From Bacteroidales bacterium (lineage in GTDB: Bacteria; Bacteroidota; Bacteroidia; Bacteroidales; JAAYJT01), in NCBI GenBank assembly GCA_014860575.1, contig JACZJK010000001.1:1-64000 (forward strand): DNA of 64,000 nt, in the 5' to 3' direction. Each line of letters starts with the position of its first letter. The first letter of the stretch is position 1. Under the pieces are notes generated by a model. The model saw only the letters and a program-made list of their open reading frames with translations. It did no database searches and was not told the DNA's origin. The translations under genes were made by a program, and so were the position numbers. Shown piece by piece: positions 37,640-47,348 of the stretch.

Positions 37640-38134
37640 ATGAATTTCCGTATTGGATTCGGTTATGATGTTCATCGCTTTGCCGATGGGCGTAAGCTGA
37701 TCCTGGGTGGTGTCAAGATTCCTTCTACCAAAGGTTTGCTCGGGCATTCTGATGCCGATGTAGTCATTCACGCAATCTGTGATGCCCTATTGGGAGCCGC
37801 CGGTTTACGTGATATAGGATTTCATTTTCCAGATTCCGATTCGACTTTCAAGGATGCTGACAGCAGGAATATACTTGCCGATGTAGCAGCCCTGTTACAG
37901 AAAGACAGATGGATGGTCGGAAACATTGACTGCACCATTGCGTTGCAAGCCCCAAAAATCTCTGCTTATATCGAAGAAATGAGGAGCGTTTTATCAGGTA
38001 TCCTGAAGGTTGATGCCAATGAGGTTTCGATCAAGGCTACAACAACCGAAGGGCTTGGGTTCGTAGGGCATGAGGAAGGCGCAGCCGCCTATGCTGTAGC
38101 ATTGCTGTATCGCGCAACTTTAGCCGCCGAATAG
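37640..38134 (+). CDS. ispF: 2-C-methyl-D-erythritol 2,4-cyclodiphosphate synthase
   Basis: 164 aa from the ATG at 37640, giving MNFRIGFGYDVHRF. Metal ligands D10 and H12 and the motif GHSDADVVIHAICDALLGA (about 35-53) are intact; the C-terminal KATTTEGLGFVGHEEGAAAYA is the substrate-binding part. Fifth step of the MEP isoprenoid pathway. Starts 4 bp after porV and its last 15 bp overlap the convergent helicase gene. Confidence 0.96.
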   Translation: MNFRIGFGYDVHRFADGRKLILGGVKIPSTKGLLGHSDADVVIHAICDALLGAAGLRDIGFHFPDSDSTFKDADSRNILADVAALLQKDRWMVGNIDCTIALQAPKISAYIEEMRSVLSGILKVDANEVSIKATTTEGLGFVGHEEGAAAYAVALLYRATLAAE

Positions 38135-39553
38135 TTTATCGTTAAAGTTTACCAGGTACACCCGTTTTACAGCGCGGGTCAGTGCTGTATAAATCCAGCG
38201 CAGGTATTCACTGTTTATTCCATCATCGGGCAGATAACCCTGGTCAACAAATACATCTTCCCATTGGCCGCCCTGGGTTTTATGACAGGTGAGCGCGTAG
38301 GCAAATTTTACCTGTAAAGCATTGTAATACGGATTACTGCGCAGTTGCCTGAAACGCTCAGCTTTGGATGGGATTGCTTCATAATCCAACATTACCTCTC
38401 CGAATAGTTTTTTGCTTTCTTCTTGCGTCAAGGCAGCAGATTCTGAATCAATTGTATTTAAGATAATCTTGAGTTCAAGCTCCGGTTCATCCGGATAATC
38501 CACCAAACGGGCATGTACATTGGCAAACCTGAATCCATACAAATCTTCTGTTTTGCGAACCCTCAAAATTTCAATCGTATCGCCATTGGCAATAAATCCG
38601 GCCTGTGATTCGGGCGGTAGCCAGAAATAATTATTCTTCACTACCATCATAAGATCGCCGGCTGCTACATCCGGATCGCGGAAAAGAATACGGTTTCTGA
38701 TTTCTTTATTGAAAAGATTAGCGCGTTTATTTGAACGTGTCACCACCACTGTGCTCTCCACTCCTTTTGAATGTATGCTATGGTTCAAGGCATCTTCCAA
38801 CTCACTTCCATTAATTCTTATTATGTCATCAAAGTTTTTCAATTGGAAGAAAGGCGGTTCACAAGAATCCATTTTAAGCATTTCACGCAGCAAAGTTGCA
38901 TTGAAAAGCACACCTGATTCCTTTTCCTGCCGCACAACTTCAGTAAGTTCAAAGGACGTAAGTTGTAAAGGATAAGAAGCGCCCAGGTAGCTTGTATCGA
39001 GTGCCGGGCTGATATTGAGACCCACAGGAGGAAGCTGTGCGGTGTCGCCGGTAAGAAGCAGCCGGCAATTGCTGCTATACACGTATTCAATAAGATCGTC
39101 GAGCAGGTTGCGTGAGGATAAAATGGTGTCATTCCCAGCAGATTCGCTTTGGATCATTGAAGCTTCATCCACTATGAAGAGGGTGTGTTTGTGCAGATTA
39201 GTCCGGAGCGAGATGCTGATACCTCCGCCCGGTAAAGCCTGGTGCATATAAATTTTTCTGTGAACCGTGAACGCCGGTTTTCCCGAATACAGCGATAAAA
39301 CCTTTGCCGCTCTTCCTGTCGGGGCAAGCAAAACAGTCTTCTTACCAAGCAATGGCAGGGATTTCACGAGCGAACTGACCATGGATGTTTTACCGGTTCC
39401 TGCATAACCTTTCAGCACGAAAACAGGATATCGCTGATTTTCCTGCCTTGAAAATATAAATTCAGCCAGCAGATCTGCCAGGGTTTCTTGCCCGGCAGTT
39501 GGTGTATGCTGAAGGTGTTCAAGTATAGATCCGGTAAATTCCTTTTGGTTCAT
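38120..39553 (-). CDS. RecD-like superfamily 1 DNA helicase
   Basis: 477 aa. Walker A GYAGTGKTS (49-57), Walker B LFIVDEASM (D129, E130), motif III LLLTGDTAQLPPVG, and C-terminal ALTCHKTQGGQWEDVFVD with YTALTRAVKRVYLV, the standard SF1B/UvrD_C_2 end. Compact relative to RecD2 (no long N-terminal HhH region). Widespread single-gene helicase of Bacteroidota, role in repair assumed. The last 15 bp overlap ispF tail-to-tail. The gene starts at the edge of a repeat-array region. Confidence 0.9.
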   Translation of the reverse strand: MNQKEFTGSILEHLQHTPTAGQETLADLLAEFIFSRQENQRYPVFVLKGYAGTGKTSMVSSLVKSLPLLGKKTVLLAPTGRAAKVLSLYSGKPAFTVHRKIYMHQALPGGGISISLRTNLHKHTLFIVDEASMIQSESAGNDTILSSRNLLDDLIEYVYSSNCRLLLTGDTAQLPPVGLNISPALDTSYLGASYPLQLTSFELTEVVRQEKESGVLFNATLLREMLKMDSCEPPFFQLKNFDDIIRINGSELEDALNHSIHSKGVESTVVVTRSNKRANLFNKEIRNRILFRDPDVAAGDLMMVVKNNYFWLPPESQAGFIANGDTIEILRVRKTEDLYGFRFANVHARLVDYPDEPELELKIILNTIDSESAALTQEESKKLFGEVMLDYEAIPSKAERFRQLRSNPYYNALQVKFAYALTCHKTQGGQWEDVFVDQGYLPDDGINSEYLRWIYTALTRAVKRVYLVNFNDKLFGG

Positions 39554-39776
39554 TGAATGGGTTCAGAAGAGAAAGTTTAGAGGGTTTAGAGAGTTTAGGG
39601 GGTTTAGAGATTGGTTGCTGGTTACTGGTTGCTGGTTGCTGGTTAAGAGTTCATAATTCAATTGTTCTATTGTTCTATTGTTCAATTGTTCTATGTTTTT
39701 GTTCAAGGTTCGAGGTTATAGGGTTTAGAAGTTTAGAAGGTTTAGAGTTTAGGATGGTTAGAGAGCACTTCAATAG
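39554..39776. repeat. Period-9, -7 and -8 arrays between helicase and tamL
   Basis: Three short arrays in a row: 9-bp units of the type RGTTTAGAG (about 39570-39605), 7-bp units TTGCTGG/TTACTGG (about 39610-39645), and 8-bp units ATTGTTCT/ATTGTTCA (about 39660-39695), then further GGTTTAGA-like units to 39750. The 75-codon open frame across it is translation of repeats and is not called. Confidence 0.85.
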
Positions 39777-42101
39777 TTAGAACGGGTATCCGATTCCAAA
39801 ATTCCATACAACATCGCGCAATCTAAACTGGGTCATATCAACCCAGCGATCATTGATTTCCTTTGATGGGTTTTTAAGTTTTATACCGGTATCAACACGG
39901 AAAATAAAAAAGCTTAAATCAACACGGAAGCCAAAACCAGTACTTATTGCGATCTGATCCGAGAAAGTGGCTGCGTCAAATTCTCCACCAGGAAAATCGA
40001 GATTTTCGCTAAGCAACCAGATATTGCCAGCATCAACGTACACTGCACCATTTAAAAAACTGTACATTGGAAAACGGTATTCCAGGTTGCTTTCCATCCA
40101 GACTTCACCCATTTTATCAAATTCATTCTCAGGATCGCTGAAACTGCCGGGTCCGAGTGCACGTATCTCCCATCCTCTTATTCCGTTTGCGCCACCGGCA
40201 TAAAATCCTTTCTCAACCGGCAATACTTCCGAATTACCATACGGCACACCAACACCTCCGGCAATCCTGAAAACGAGATTACTTTTTGGGTTCACGAATT
40301 TATAATACCTGTAGTCCACTTCGCCACGCACAAACTGCGCATAACGTATGCCCAGTTTCGTATAATAGCCTTCATCGGTGGTGGGTTGTTCCAATAAATT
40401 ATCTGCCAGATAGAGAAGATTACCACTACTTTCGGCATTGCCACGGAAGAACATAAAATCGCGGTTCTTACGGAGAGGCTGATTGTTGAATGTAAATATA
40501 TACCTGGTAAGCGGTACAAGATGGTTGGTGTACTGATAAATTAATCTTGGATCTTTCAGTCCGTAAAGCCAATCGGAAAATTCGGCAGAACGGAAGATGC
40601 GTACCGAATTCAGTTCAGCCGGTATAAAAACATGGCTTTTGGTGACGGTTTCCCGCCATTCATAACCGAAAGAAAAGTTGAGAATGTACCGTGTATAATC
40701 GGGTCGCAACTGAAAATTCAAACCTGTTGTGAATGTTGTGCTTGGGGCCGCATGCCGTGTATATTTTTGCTGGCGGCCGGGAAGAAATAATTTTGGAAGG
40801 GTCAAACGTGCCTCAATACCAGTTTCGACAGTGTTAAAGCCAAGAAAAAAAGGTGTTGACTCTCCAAAAGAGCGCTGCATCTCTAGGCCGCCTTTGAGTT
40901 TGATAGTAAACACCTCCCCTCCCCTGAGCAGGTTGCGGTTTGTATAAACAAAGTTGCTTCCAATTCCTAACGAACCCCCGGTGTTGGTTCCTTCGGCTTC
41001 AATAGAATAAACCTGTACCGGGTTCCGCCCAATATCAATATAGCCATCCAGGTAGCCATAACCTTCGTCAGGAAATTCCTGGGCAGGAACAAGGTTCACG
41101 TTTACGAACCTGGTAATGGCAAGATTTGACAGCCGGTTATAGGTAAGGTTTGCATTATCAACGCTATAATAACGGCCTCCACGGAGAAATATAAACCGGT
41201 CTATGGTGGGTGGTGTAATGCGCAGTTTGTTATGATATAAAAAATAATATTTATAAGGCCTTTCAGGAAATTTGATCCATTGCGGAACAACCAGGGTATC
41301 ATATGGAATATATTCATCAACCATGATCTTGTAATCGGTATTTATGGTGATATCGTTCATGCGGTAGCGCAGGTGTTTCTTTTCAATAATTTGCCCGGTT
41401 TCATTATCGCGCTCTGTTGGTTGTTTAAATTCGATTACAATATCCATTTGCCGGCTTTGAAAATTGCTGTCTACTTTATAGGAGATGTAATCCCTGTTAA
41501 AGAAATAATAACCCTGATTCCGGAGATAAGTGGTAAGCCGGTAGCGTTCATCGTCAAGGGTATAGGTGTCGAAATTTGAGCCGGATTTGACAAGGGAGTT
41601 TTCAAGGTCACTGTTTATGAACCCTTCAAGTTGACTGTCGTGGATTGAGTAACTTACATTTCGCAACGTATAAGGGCTCCCGGAATAAATGAAGTAGGTT
41701 ACCTTCGCGGCCTTTTTCTTTTTTTTAACGTCTTTATCCAACTCAGCATGAAAATACCCTTTGGCGGCAAGGTATGACTTCATATCCCGCATTGAGTTAA
41801 CAACCTGCATTGAATCGTAAATTACCGGCTTTTTACCTAAGGTTTCTCTGATCCATTTTGGCTTGAACCGTTCATAAAAAAAGGTGTTTAACCTTATAAA
41901 ACCAAGGGCTTTCCCGTTGGGTTTCTGATGTATAAATCCCTCCAGTTCCTCAATGTTCAGGTCCTTGTTGTCAGTCTTGATTTTATTGCGATCCAAAATC
42001 AAACCATCGCGCTGCACCTTCTTTGATGAAACACAGGAAGAGGCTGCCATCAGAAGTAGCATAAAAGACATCAAAAGATGTAAACGGGATTTTAGGATCA
42101 T
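39777..42101 (-). CDS. tamL: TamL-type lipoprotein of the BamA/TamA (Omp85) family
   Basis: 774 aa. Signal with lipobox ASSC (C23), making it a lipoprotein, the mark that separates Bacteroidota TamL from TamA. POTRA-like domains span about 90-330 (YAAKGYFHAELDKDVK, GSPYTLRNVSYSI, YRLTTYLRNQGYYFF), then a 16-strand barrel with the Omp85 L6 motif as RGW in GGANGIRGWEIRALGPGSF (about residue 642) and terminal VVWNFGIGYPF. Takes part in outer-membrane biogenesis, normally with TamB; no tamB in this window. Own -7 motif upstream. Confidence 0.85.
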   Translation of the reverse strand: MILKSRLHLLMSFMLLLMAASSCVSSKKVQRDGLILDRNKIKTDNKDLNIEELEGFIHQKPNGKALGFIRLNTFFYERFKPKWIRETLGKKPVIYDSMQVVNSMRDMKSYLAAKGYFHAELDKDVKKKKKAAKVTYFIYSGSPYTLRNVSYSIHDSQLEGFINSDLENSLVKSGSNFDTYTLDDERYRLTTYLRNQGYYFFNRDYISYKVDSNFQSRQMDIVIEFKQPTERDNETGQIIEKKHLRYRMNDITINTDYKIMVDEYIPYDTLVVPQWIKFPERPYKYYFLYHNKLRITPPTIDRFIFLRGGRYYSVDNANLTYNRLSNLAITRFVNVNLVPAQEFPDEGYGYLDGYIDIGRNPVQVYSIEAEGTNTGGSLGIGSNFVYTNRNLLRGGEVFTIKLKGGLEMQRSFGESTPFFLGFNTVETGIEARLTLPKLFLPGRQQKYTRHAAPSTTFTTGLNFQLRPDYTRYILNFSFGYEWRETVTKSHVFIPAELNSVRIFRSAEFSDWLYGLKDPRLIYQYTNHLVPLTRYIFTFNNQPLRKNRDFMFFRGNAESSGNLLYLADNLLEQPTTDEGYYTKLGIRYAQFVRGEVDYRYYKFVNPKSNLVFRIAGGVGVPYGNSEVLPVEKGFYAGGANGIRGWEIRALGPGSFSDPENEFDKMGEVWMESNLEYRFPMYSFLNGAVYVDAGNIWLLSENLDFPGGEFDAATFSDQIAISTGFGFRVDLSFFIFRVDTGIKLKNPSKEINDRWVDMTQFRLRDVVWNFGIGYPF

Positions 42102-42131
42102 AAAAAAACCTCAAGCCAGGTTAAAATTGTG

Positions 42132-42139
42132 CAAATATA
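42132..42139 (-). promoter_or_regulatory. Bacteroidota -7 promoter motif TATATTTG (tamL)
   Basis: Exact TAnnTTTG on the minus strand, 30 bp before the tamL start. Confidence 0.6.
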
Positions 42140-42282
42140 CATTCACAGTACGATAAACCATAAAAATGACGGCGGATTCGTACAGTTAATAAAGGTTCGC
42201 TTTAATAACGTTCATGCATATGAATATTACATTCAGTCAATCAGTTTGATAAAAAATGCCGGCCTTTTATGAAAACACTGCA

Positions 42283-42290
42283 TACCTTCG
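42283..42290 (+). promoter_or_regulatory. Possible variant -7 motif TACCTTCG
   Basis: One mismatch to TAnnTTTG, 17 bp before the DUF2520 gene; same TTCG variant as at 11652-11659. Confidence 0.35.
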
Positions 42291-42307
42291 TAATTTAGCC
42301 CGCTCAT

Positions 42308-43105
42308 ATGGAAACACCAGCTGATATAAACAAAATAGTAATTCTGGGGGCGGGAAGCGTTGCTACCCACCTGGCAATTGCCTTAGATAAGAAGGGTTAC
42401 AACATCAGCCAAATATACAGTCGCACCAGCGGATCAGCTGAAATACTTTCGGCAAAAATAAATGCGGAATTTATTACAGACCTCAAACAGCTTGATACCG
42501 ATGCCGACCTATACATTATCGCGCTGAAAGATTCGGTTGTGGAATGCCTGATCAGAAAACTGTTTGTAAACGGCATTGTGGTTCATACCTCAGGTACCCT
42601 GCCAATGGCCGTGCTGAAAAACATGTCATTAAGCTATGGGGTTTTTTATCCGTTACAAACTTTTTCTAAATCCCGGCCAATTAGTTTTGATCATATTCCT
42701 GTATGCATCGAAGCTTCGGATGAGCGTACACTGCAATCCATCAGGCAGGTGGCTCAAAATCTTACCAATAAGATTTATGAAATTGACTCCGAACAACGAC
42801 AATATCTACATCTGTCCGCAGTGTTTTCGTGCAACTTCTCGAACTTCATGTACGTGGCGGCTGCTGATATTCTGAAGAGCAGAAACATTGACTTTGAAAT
42901 CCTCATACCGCTGATCCGTGAATTTCTGGATAAACTTAGTATGATGAATCCCTGGGATGCACAAACCGGCCCGGCAATCCGCGACGACAGCAGCATTATT
43001 ACCCGGCAACTGGAATTGCTGGATAAATTCCCTGACTACAAGGAAATTTACAGGCAGATCACAGAAAAGATAATTGATCGAAAAAACAAAGAAAACAATC
43101 CTTAG
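42308..43105 (+). CDS. Rossmann-like / DUF2520 domain oxidoreductase
   Basis: 265 aa. The N-terminal nucleotide-binding domain has IVILGAGSVATHLAIAL, followed by DLYIIALKDS and VVHTSGTLPM; the C-terminal helical part (YGVFYPLQTFSKSRPISF, HLSAVFSCNFSNFMY, GPAIRDD) is that of DUF2520, related in form to 6-phosphogluconate-dehydrogenase-type and F420:NADP oxidoreductases. Substrate unknown. Lies 3 bp before kdsC in what looks like one operon with UbiA and maf. Confidence 0.8.
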   Translation: METPADINKIVILGAGSVATHLAIALDKKGYNISQIYSRTSGSAEILSAKINAEFITDLKQLDTDADLYIIALKDSVVECLIRKLFVNGIVVHTSGTLPMAVLKNMSLSYGVFYPLQTFSKSRPISFDHIPVCIEASDERTLQSIRQVAQNLTNKIYEIDSEQRQYLHLSAVFSCNFSNFMYVAAADILKSRNIDFEILIPLIREFLDKLSMMNPWDAQTGPAIRDDSSIITRQLELLDKFPDYKEIYRQITEKIIDRKNKENNP

Positions 43106-43108
43106 CCT

Positions 43109-43630
43109 ATGAGTAACTATAAAGAACTGCTGAAGCACGTAAACACCTTTGTATTTGATTATGATGGCGTTCTCACTGATGGAACCGTAATTCTTATGAG
43201 CAATGGCGATGCGCTGAGAACTGCCAATGTGAAAGATGGATATGCCATGCAACTTGCAATAAAAAAAGGCTATCGCGTGGCTATCATTTCGGGTGGTTAC
43301 TCTGAATCTATGGTTCGCAGGTTCGAAGCCTTGAAAATCAAAGATGTTTTCCTGGGGGTTGATAACAAGATTGAAGTTTTTAAGAATTACATCACTGAGA
43401 ATAATTTGAACCCTGCAGAAGTCCTTTTTATGGGCGACGATATCCCGGATTATGAAATCATGCAACTCGCCGGTGTCGCCACCTGTCCTGCCGATGCAGC
43501 CGAAGAAATCAAAGCCGTATCAAGATATATTAGTCACCAGAAAGGCGGTCATGGAAGTGTGAGGGATGTAATAGAGCAGGTGATGAAAATACAAGGAAAA
43601 TGGATGAGCGACGGAGCATTTCATTGGTAG
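43109..43630 (+). CDS. kdsC: KdsC-type HAD phosphatase (KDO-8-phosphate phosphatase)
   Basis: 173 aa, capless C0-type HAD. Motif 1 FVFDYDGVLTDG (D17 nucleophile, D19), motif 2 AIISGGYSE, Lys in KDVFLGVDNKIE, motif 4 FMGDDIPDYE; TCPADAAEEIK and GGHGSVRDVIE are typical of KdsC tetramers. Makes free KDO for LPS inner core. The reading frame begins three bases after the DUF2520 gene. Confidence 0.9.
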   Translation: MSNYKELLKHVNTFVFDYDGVLTDGTVILMSNGDALRTANVKDGYAMQLAIKKGYRVAIISGGYSESMVRRFEALKIKDVFLGVDNKIEVFKNYITENNLNPAEVLFMGDDIPDYEIMQLAGVATCPADAAEEIKAVSRYISHQKGGHGSVRDVIEQVMKIQGKWMSDGAFHW

Positions 43631-43632
43631 GC

Positions 43633-43695
43633 AAAGAGCATGGGGCTTGGAGCAAAGAGCTTGGGGCTTGGGGCTTGGAACTTTGAACTTTGAAT
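43633..43695. repeat. G-rich and NNNGAAC heptamers between kdsC and UbiA gene
   Basis: Units of the type GGGCTTG/AGCAAAGAGC, then TTGGAAC, TTTGAAC, TTTGAAT (43675-43695). They fill the 78-bp gap between kdsC and the UbiA gene, the same material as the arrays in the first 9 kb. Confidence 0.8.
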
Positions 43696-43708
43696 CAAAC
43701 TAGAAACC

Positions 43709-44638
43709 ATGTGGCTGCTACGCCTGATAAGATGGCCTAACCTTTTGATTATTATCCTCACACAGGTGCTGGTGAAGTATTGTCTGGTAAGCCCATACCT
43801 TGATCAAGCTGGTGTGTCGTCACAGTTTGCCTTCCTTAATTTTATGTTGTTGATTTTTGTTACTGTGCTGCTGGCTGCTGCCGGTTATATCATCAACGAT
43901 TATTTTGATTTGCGTATTGACCGCATCAATAAGCCTTCGCGGATGATACTTGGCAAAAGTATTGAAGCACGCCAGGGGATTCTACTGCATTGGATAATGA
44001 ATGGAGTTGCCGTTTTGCTGGGTTTCTACCTGGCTTATCGCGTTGGTACGTTAAAGCTTGGTCTGGTCTTTCCGATCATCGCAACCTTGTTATGGCTTTA
44101 TTCTGCGCGATACAAGCGTTCTTTTCTGATTGGCAACGTGCTTGTTTCATTTCTTTCAGCCCTGGTTGTACTTGTAGTATGGTTATTTGAGTATTACATG
44201 TTGCACAACCTGGTGAACGAACATCCTGTTGTTTTCTCAGAACTCAGTATTGTGGTGGGATTTTACGCTGCATTCGCCTTCCTGGTTTCCCTGGTTCGCG
44301 AAATAGTGAAAGATATTGAAGACATTGAGGGAGATACCGCAGCTGGGTGTAAAACGATACCGGTTCGTTCAGGGATTGGAGGCGCCAAAAATATTGCACT
44401 GGCGCTCTCATTGTTTACAATGCTTGTACTGGCAGCCGGGCAATACCTCTTGCTACAGCAGGGATTAAAAATTATTTTCTGGTACTATCTCATACCCGTT
44501 CAGTTATTGATGATCAACCTTTTGCTACAGATCAACAAGGCTGTACAGCCACCAGATTTCAGGGCGCCGGGCAAGCTGGCAAAAATAATCATGGTGGCCG
44601 GTATACTAGGCATGCAGTTATTTTCGCTTACTTTATAG
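43709..44638 (+). CDS. UbiA-family prenyltransferase
   Basis: 309 aa, integral membrane with 8-9 helices. First Asp-rich motif NDYFDLRID (N63, D64, D67, D71), second DIEDIEGD (about 205-212), both needed for Mg-prenyl diphosphate binding. Family members move a prenyl chain to an aromatic or other acceptor; Bacteroidota copies beside maf are often labelled geranylgeranylglycerol-phosphate geranylgeranyltransferase, but the acceptor cannot be read from sequence. Confidence 0.85.
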   Translation: MWLLRLIRWPNLLIIILTQVLVKYCLVSPYLDQAGVSSQFAFLNFMLLIFVTVLLAAAGYIINDYFDLRIDRINKPSRMILGKSIEARQGILLHWIMNGVAVLLGFYLAYRVGTLKLGLVFPIIATLLWLYSARYKRSFLIGNVLVSFLSALVVLVVWLFEYYMLHNLVNEHPVVFSELSIVVGFYAAFAFLVSLVREIVKDIEDIEGDTAAGCKTIPVRSGIGGAKNIALALSLFTMLVLAAGQYLLLQQGLKIIFWYYLIPVQLLMINLLLQINKAVQPPDFRAPGKLAKIIMVAGILGMQLFSLTL

Positions 44639-44660
44639 TTTTAAAGTTAATAGCACGATT

Positions 44661-45257
44661 ATGTACGTTCAGCAACTTAATCATTTCCGGTTTATACTTG
44701 GGTCAAAATCGCCCCGTCGCCAACAACTGCTCAGTGAGTTGGGACTAAAATTCCATGTACTCACCCGCCAAATTGATGAAGATTACCCCAAAGAACTAAA
44801 AAGGGAGGAAATACCGCTCTTCCTGTGCGAACACAAATCAAAAGCATTTGATGATGTCCTTACGGATAACCACACTGTTTTAATAACAGCTGATACAATT
44901 GTATGGATTGACAATATGAACATCGGGAAGCCCAAAGATGCTGATGAAGCCGTGTTTATACTCAATCAGCTTTCTGGCAAAAAACATGAGGTACTCACCG
45001 GTGTTTGCCTTCGTTCACGAACCAAAACCCATTCCTTTCATGTTTGCAGCGAGGTTTATTTCAATCATCTCAGGCCTGAAGAGATTGATTATTACGTCAA
45101 GCATTTCAAACCTTATGATAAAGCAGGCGCCTATGGCATACAGGAGTGGATTGGTTATATCGGAATTGAAAAGATAAACGGTTCATTTTATAACGTCATG
45201 GGCCTTCCGGTTCAAAGGGTTTACAATGAGCTGCTAAAATTTTGCGGGATTTTGTGA
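44661..45257 (+). CDS. maf: Maf-family nucleoside triphosphate pyrophosphatase
   Basis: 198 aa. FILGSKSPRRQQLL (S15, R19, R20), DEDYP, TADTIVWIDN, KPKDADEAVFILNQLSGKKHEVLTGV and KAGAYGIQEWIG are all Maf hallmarks; the enzyme breaks down dTTP/UTP or modified nucleotides. Converges with the acyl-CoA ligase gene, 19 bp between stops. Confidence 0.93.
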   Translation: MYVQQLNHFRFILGSKSPRRQQLLSELGLKFHVLTRQIDEDYPKELKREEIPLFLCEHKSKAFDDVLTDNHTVLITADTIVWIDNMNIGKPKDADEAVFILNQLSGKKHEVLTGVCLRSRTKTHSFHVCSEVYFNHLRPEEIDYYVKHFKPYDKAGAYGIQEWIGYIGIEKINGSFYNVMGLPVQRVYNELLKFCGIL

Positions 45258-45276
45258 ATTAACCGGAACGATTCAT

Positions 45277-47187
45277 TTACACCTTAAACAACTCCCTCAA
45301 GGCTTTTCGGTTATGTTCGTTTTGAATATTCCTGCCCTCCGGAGTATAAAGCATATCCAGGAAAGTTTGATAGCGCTCGGTAACCCTTCCGCGGATCATT
45401 TTCATTGTGCTGTTCATTAGCTGGTTCTCAGCAGTGAAACCTTCGCTGAGGATTGCAAATGTACTGGGCAGCCAGCGCTCAGGAAATTCACCTTCATTTT
45501 TTCCACCTTTGCGATACTGGTTAATATCGTAATTGATGGCTTTGATCATGGCTTCACGGCCTTCATCGCTGTCAACTTCAAGTTGTTTGTGCTTCAACCA
45601 TTTTCGTAAAGCATCTTTTTTAGGGTAGATCAATGCTACAGTGTAAGGGTTTTGGTTGTTATGCAACATGACCTGTTCAATGTAGTGGGTATGATTCACA
45701 AGGCTTTCCTCAATGCCTTCCGGACTGAATTTTTCGCCATCGCTGCCGATCAATAAACTTTTGAACCTTCCGAGCACATATAAAAATCCATCGGCATCCA
45801 TATAGCCCAGGTCGCCGGTGTGAAGCCAGCCATCACGTAAGGTTTGGGATGTGGCTTTTTCGTTTTTCCAGTAACCCGCCATTACATTTTCGCCTTTTAC
45901 AACTATTTCGCCTTTTTCGCCGGTTGGTAAAATATTTCCATTATCGTCCAGAATTCTCAGTTCGAGATTGTCAACCAGGAAGCCGGACGAGCCCAGTTTA
46001 TGCCTGTGAGGGGCGTTGGATGAAATAATCGGTGAAGATTCAGAAAGCCCATAGCCCTGGAACATGGGTATGCCTATGGCGTAAAAGAAACGCTGCAACT
46101 CAATATCCAGGAGTGCGCCACCACCGATAAAAAACTCAAGGTTGCCGCCAAAACCAGCCCGGATCTTTTTGAAAAGAATTTTATCAAACAACCAGTAAAG
46201 AGGTTTAAGAAAAACCCTCCAGCCGCGACCTTTGTTGAAACCTTCCTGGTTGTGGGCATAAGCAACATTCAGGGCAAACCGGAACAAACCGTACAGCACC
46301 TTGCCTTTGTCCTTGATGGCTTTTTCAATATTGTTCCTGAAGTTCTTGGCCAGCACCGGAACGCTCATCAGCAAATTGGGTTTAATCTCTTTGATATTGA
46401 GCGGAATGTTTTTCAAGGTTTCCATCGCAGTATTACCAAGTTTTAGCGATGCCATACTGGCGCCTTTACTGATGAAACTGTAAATTCCGGCCGTATGCCC
46501 GAATGAATGATCCCAGGGAAGAATAAGCAATGTCCGGTAAGTTTCAGGGATGTGCATTAGGGTTTGGGCCTGTTCAACATTGGCCGTATAGTTTCGATGT
46601 GTGAGCATGATGCCCTTGGGATCGGCAGTAGTACCTGAAGTGTAAGAAATATTTGCCAGGTCATTTTCCTGAACCGATTTCCAGGTTTTCTTAAACAAAT
46701 CACTGTTTTTCTCAAGCCAGGCATTACCACGTTTAAGCAAATCTTCCACAAAAATTTCCTTGTCATTTTTGTCAGCCGCCGGATCAAGAAGTATAACCTT
46801 TTCAATTTCTTTCAGATCCTTCAATACCTCCAGCACTTTTTGCCTTTGTCTTGCCGATGCGATCACAAAGCGGCAACCGGAATGTGCAATACGAAAGCGC
46901 ACTTCAGAAACTTCATCGAGTTTTACAGATAGCGGGACGCAGATAGCCCTGGAATAAAGAACGCCCAACTCACTCATTACCCAGTAATTCCGGCCCTCTG
47001 AAAGCAAGGCAACGCGGTCGCCGGGGTTCAGACCCAGGCTTAGCAAGCCACCGGCAAAACGGTGAACGAGTTTACGCATTTCGGCATAGGTGAGGCCCTG
47101 GTAGGGGCCGTCTTTCTTTTCCCACATCAACACGTTACTGGCGTATTGCTCAACATGGGCTTCAAAAAATGATGGTATTGTTTTCAT
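45277..47187 (-). CDS. Long-chain fatty-acid--CoA ligase (AMP-forming)
   Basis: 636 aa from the ATG at 47187; 14 more codons are open upstream but run into the promoter. ATP loop YTSGTTADPKGIMLTH (182-197), then FFIGGGALLD, QGYGLSESSPII and GWLHTGDLGYMDADGFLYVLGR with a C-terminal lysine region. Activates fatty acids to acyl-CoA through an acyl-AMP step. Membrane-associated at most; no TM segments. Confidence 0.92.
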   Translation of the reverse strand: MKTIPSFFEAHVEQYASNVLMWEKKDGPYQGLTYAEMRKLVHRFAGGLLSLGLNPGDRVALLSEGRNYWVMSELGVLYSRAICVPLSVKLDEVSEVRFRIAHSGCRFVIASARQRQKVLEVLKDLKEIEKVILLDPAADKNDKEIFVEDLLKRGNAWLEKNSDLFKKTWKSVQENDLANISYTSGTTADPKGIMLTHRNYTANVEQAQTLMHIPETYRTLLILPWDHSFGHTAGIYSFISKGASMASLKLGNTAMETLKNIPLNIKEIKPNLLMSVPVLAKNFRNNIEKAIKDKGKVLYGLFRFALNVAYAHNQEGFNKGRGWRVFLKPLYWLFDKILFKKIRAGFGGNLEFFIGGGALLDIELQRFFYAIGIPMFQGYGLSESSPIISSNAPHRHKLGSSGFLVDNLELRILDDNGNILPTGEKGEIVVKGENVMAGYWKNEKATSQTLRDGWLHTGDLGYMDADGFLYVLGRFKSLLIGSDGEKFSPEGIEESLVNHTHYIEQVMLHNNQNPYTVALIYPKKDALRKWLKHKQLEVDSDEGREAMIKAINYDINQYRKGGKNEGEFPERWLPSTFAILSEGFTAENQLMNSTMKMIRGRVTERYQTFLDMLYTPEGRNIQNEHNRKALRELFKV

Positions 47188-47215
47188 GATAGGTGGTGTT
47201 TTGTTCTCCTGACAG

Positions 47216-47245
47216 CAAACATAAAACATTTTTTAATCGGATCAA
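47216..47245 (-). promoter_or_regulatory. Complete Bacteroidota promoter, TTG-N19-TATGTTTG
   Basis: Minus strand: -33 TTG (47245-47243), 19-bp spacer, -7 TATGTTTG (47223-47216), 28 bp before the acyl-CoA ligase start. The only site in the window where I found both elements at normal spacing. Confidence 0.7.
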
Positions 47246-47348
47246 CAAACACGCGGGTGGGTTCGCAATAATAACGCTTTGGCAGTCGAAGTTAGCTACT
47301 GGCGAAGACCTGTGGGCATTATTAACCGGCTTCCATCCTTATTTTCAG

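Noticed and set aside
39553-39780. 75-codon open frame between the helicase and tamL
   Set aside because: Its codons are translated period-7, -8 and -9 arrays (CWLLVAGCWL, VLLFYCSIVL); non-coding.
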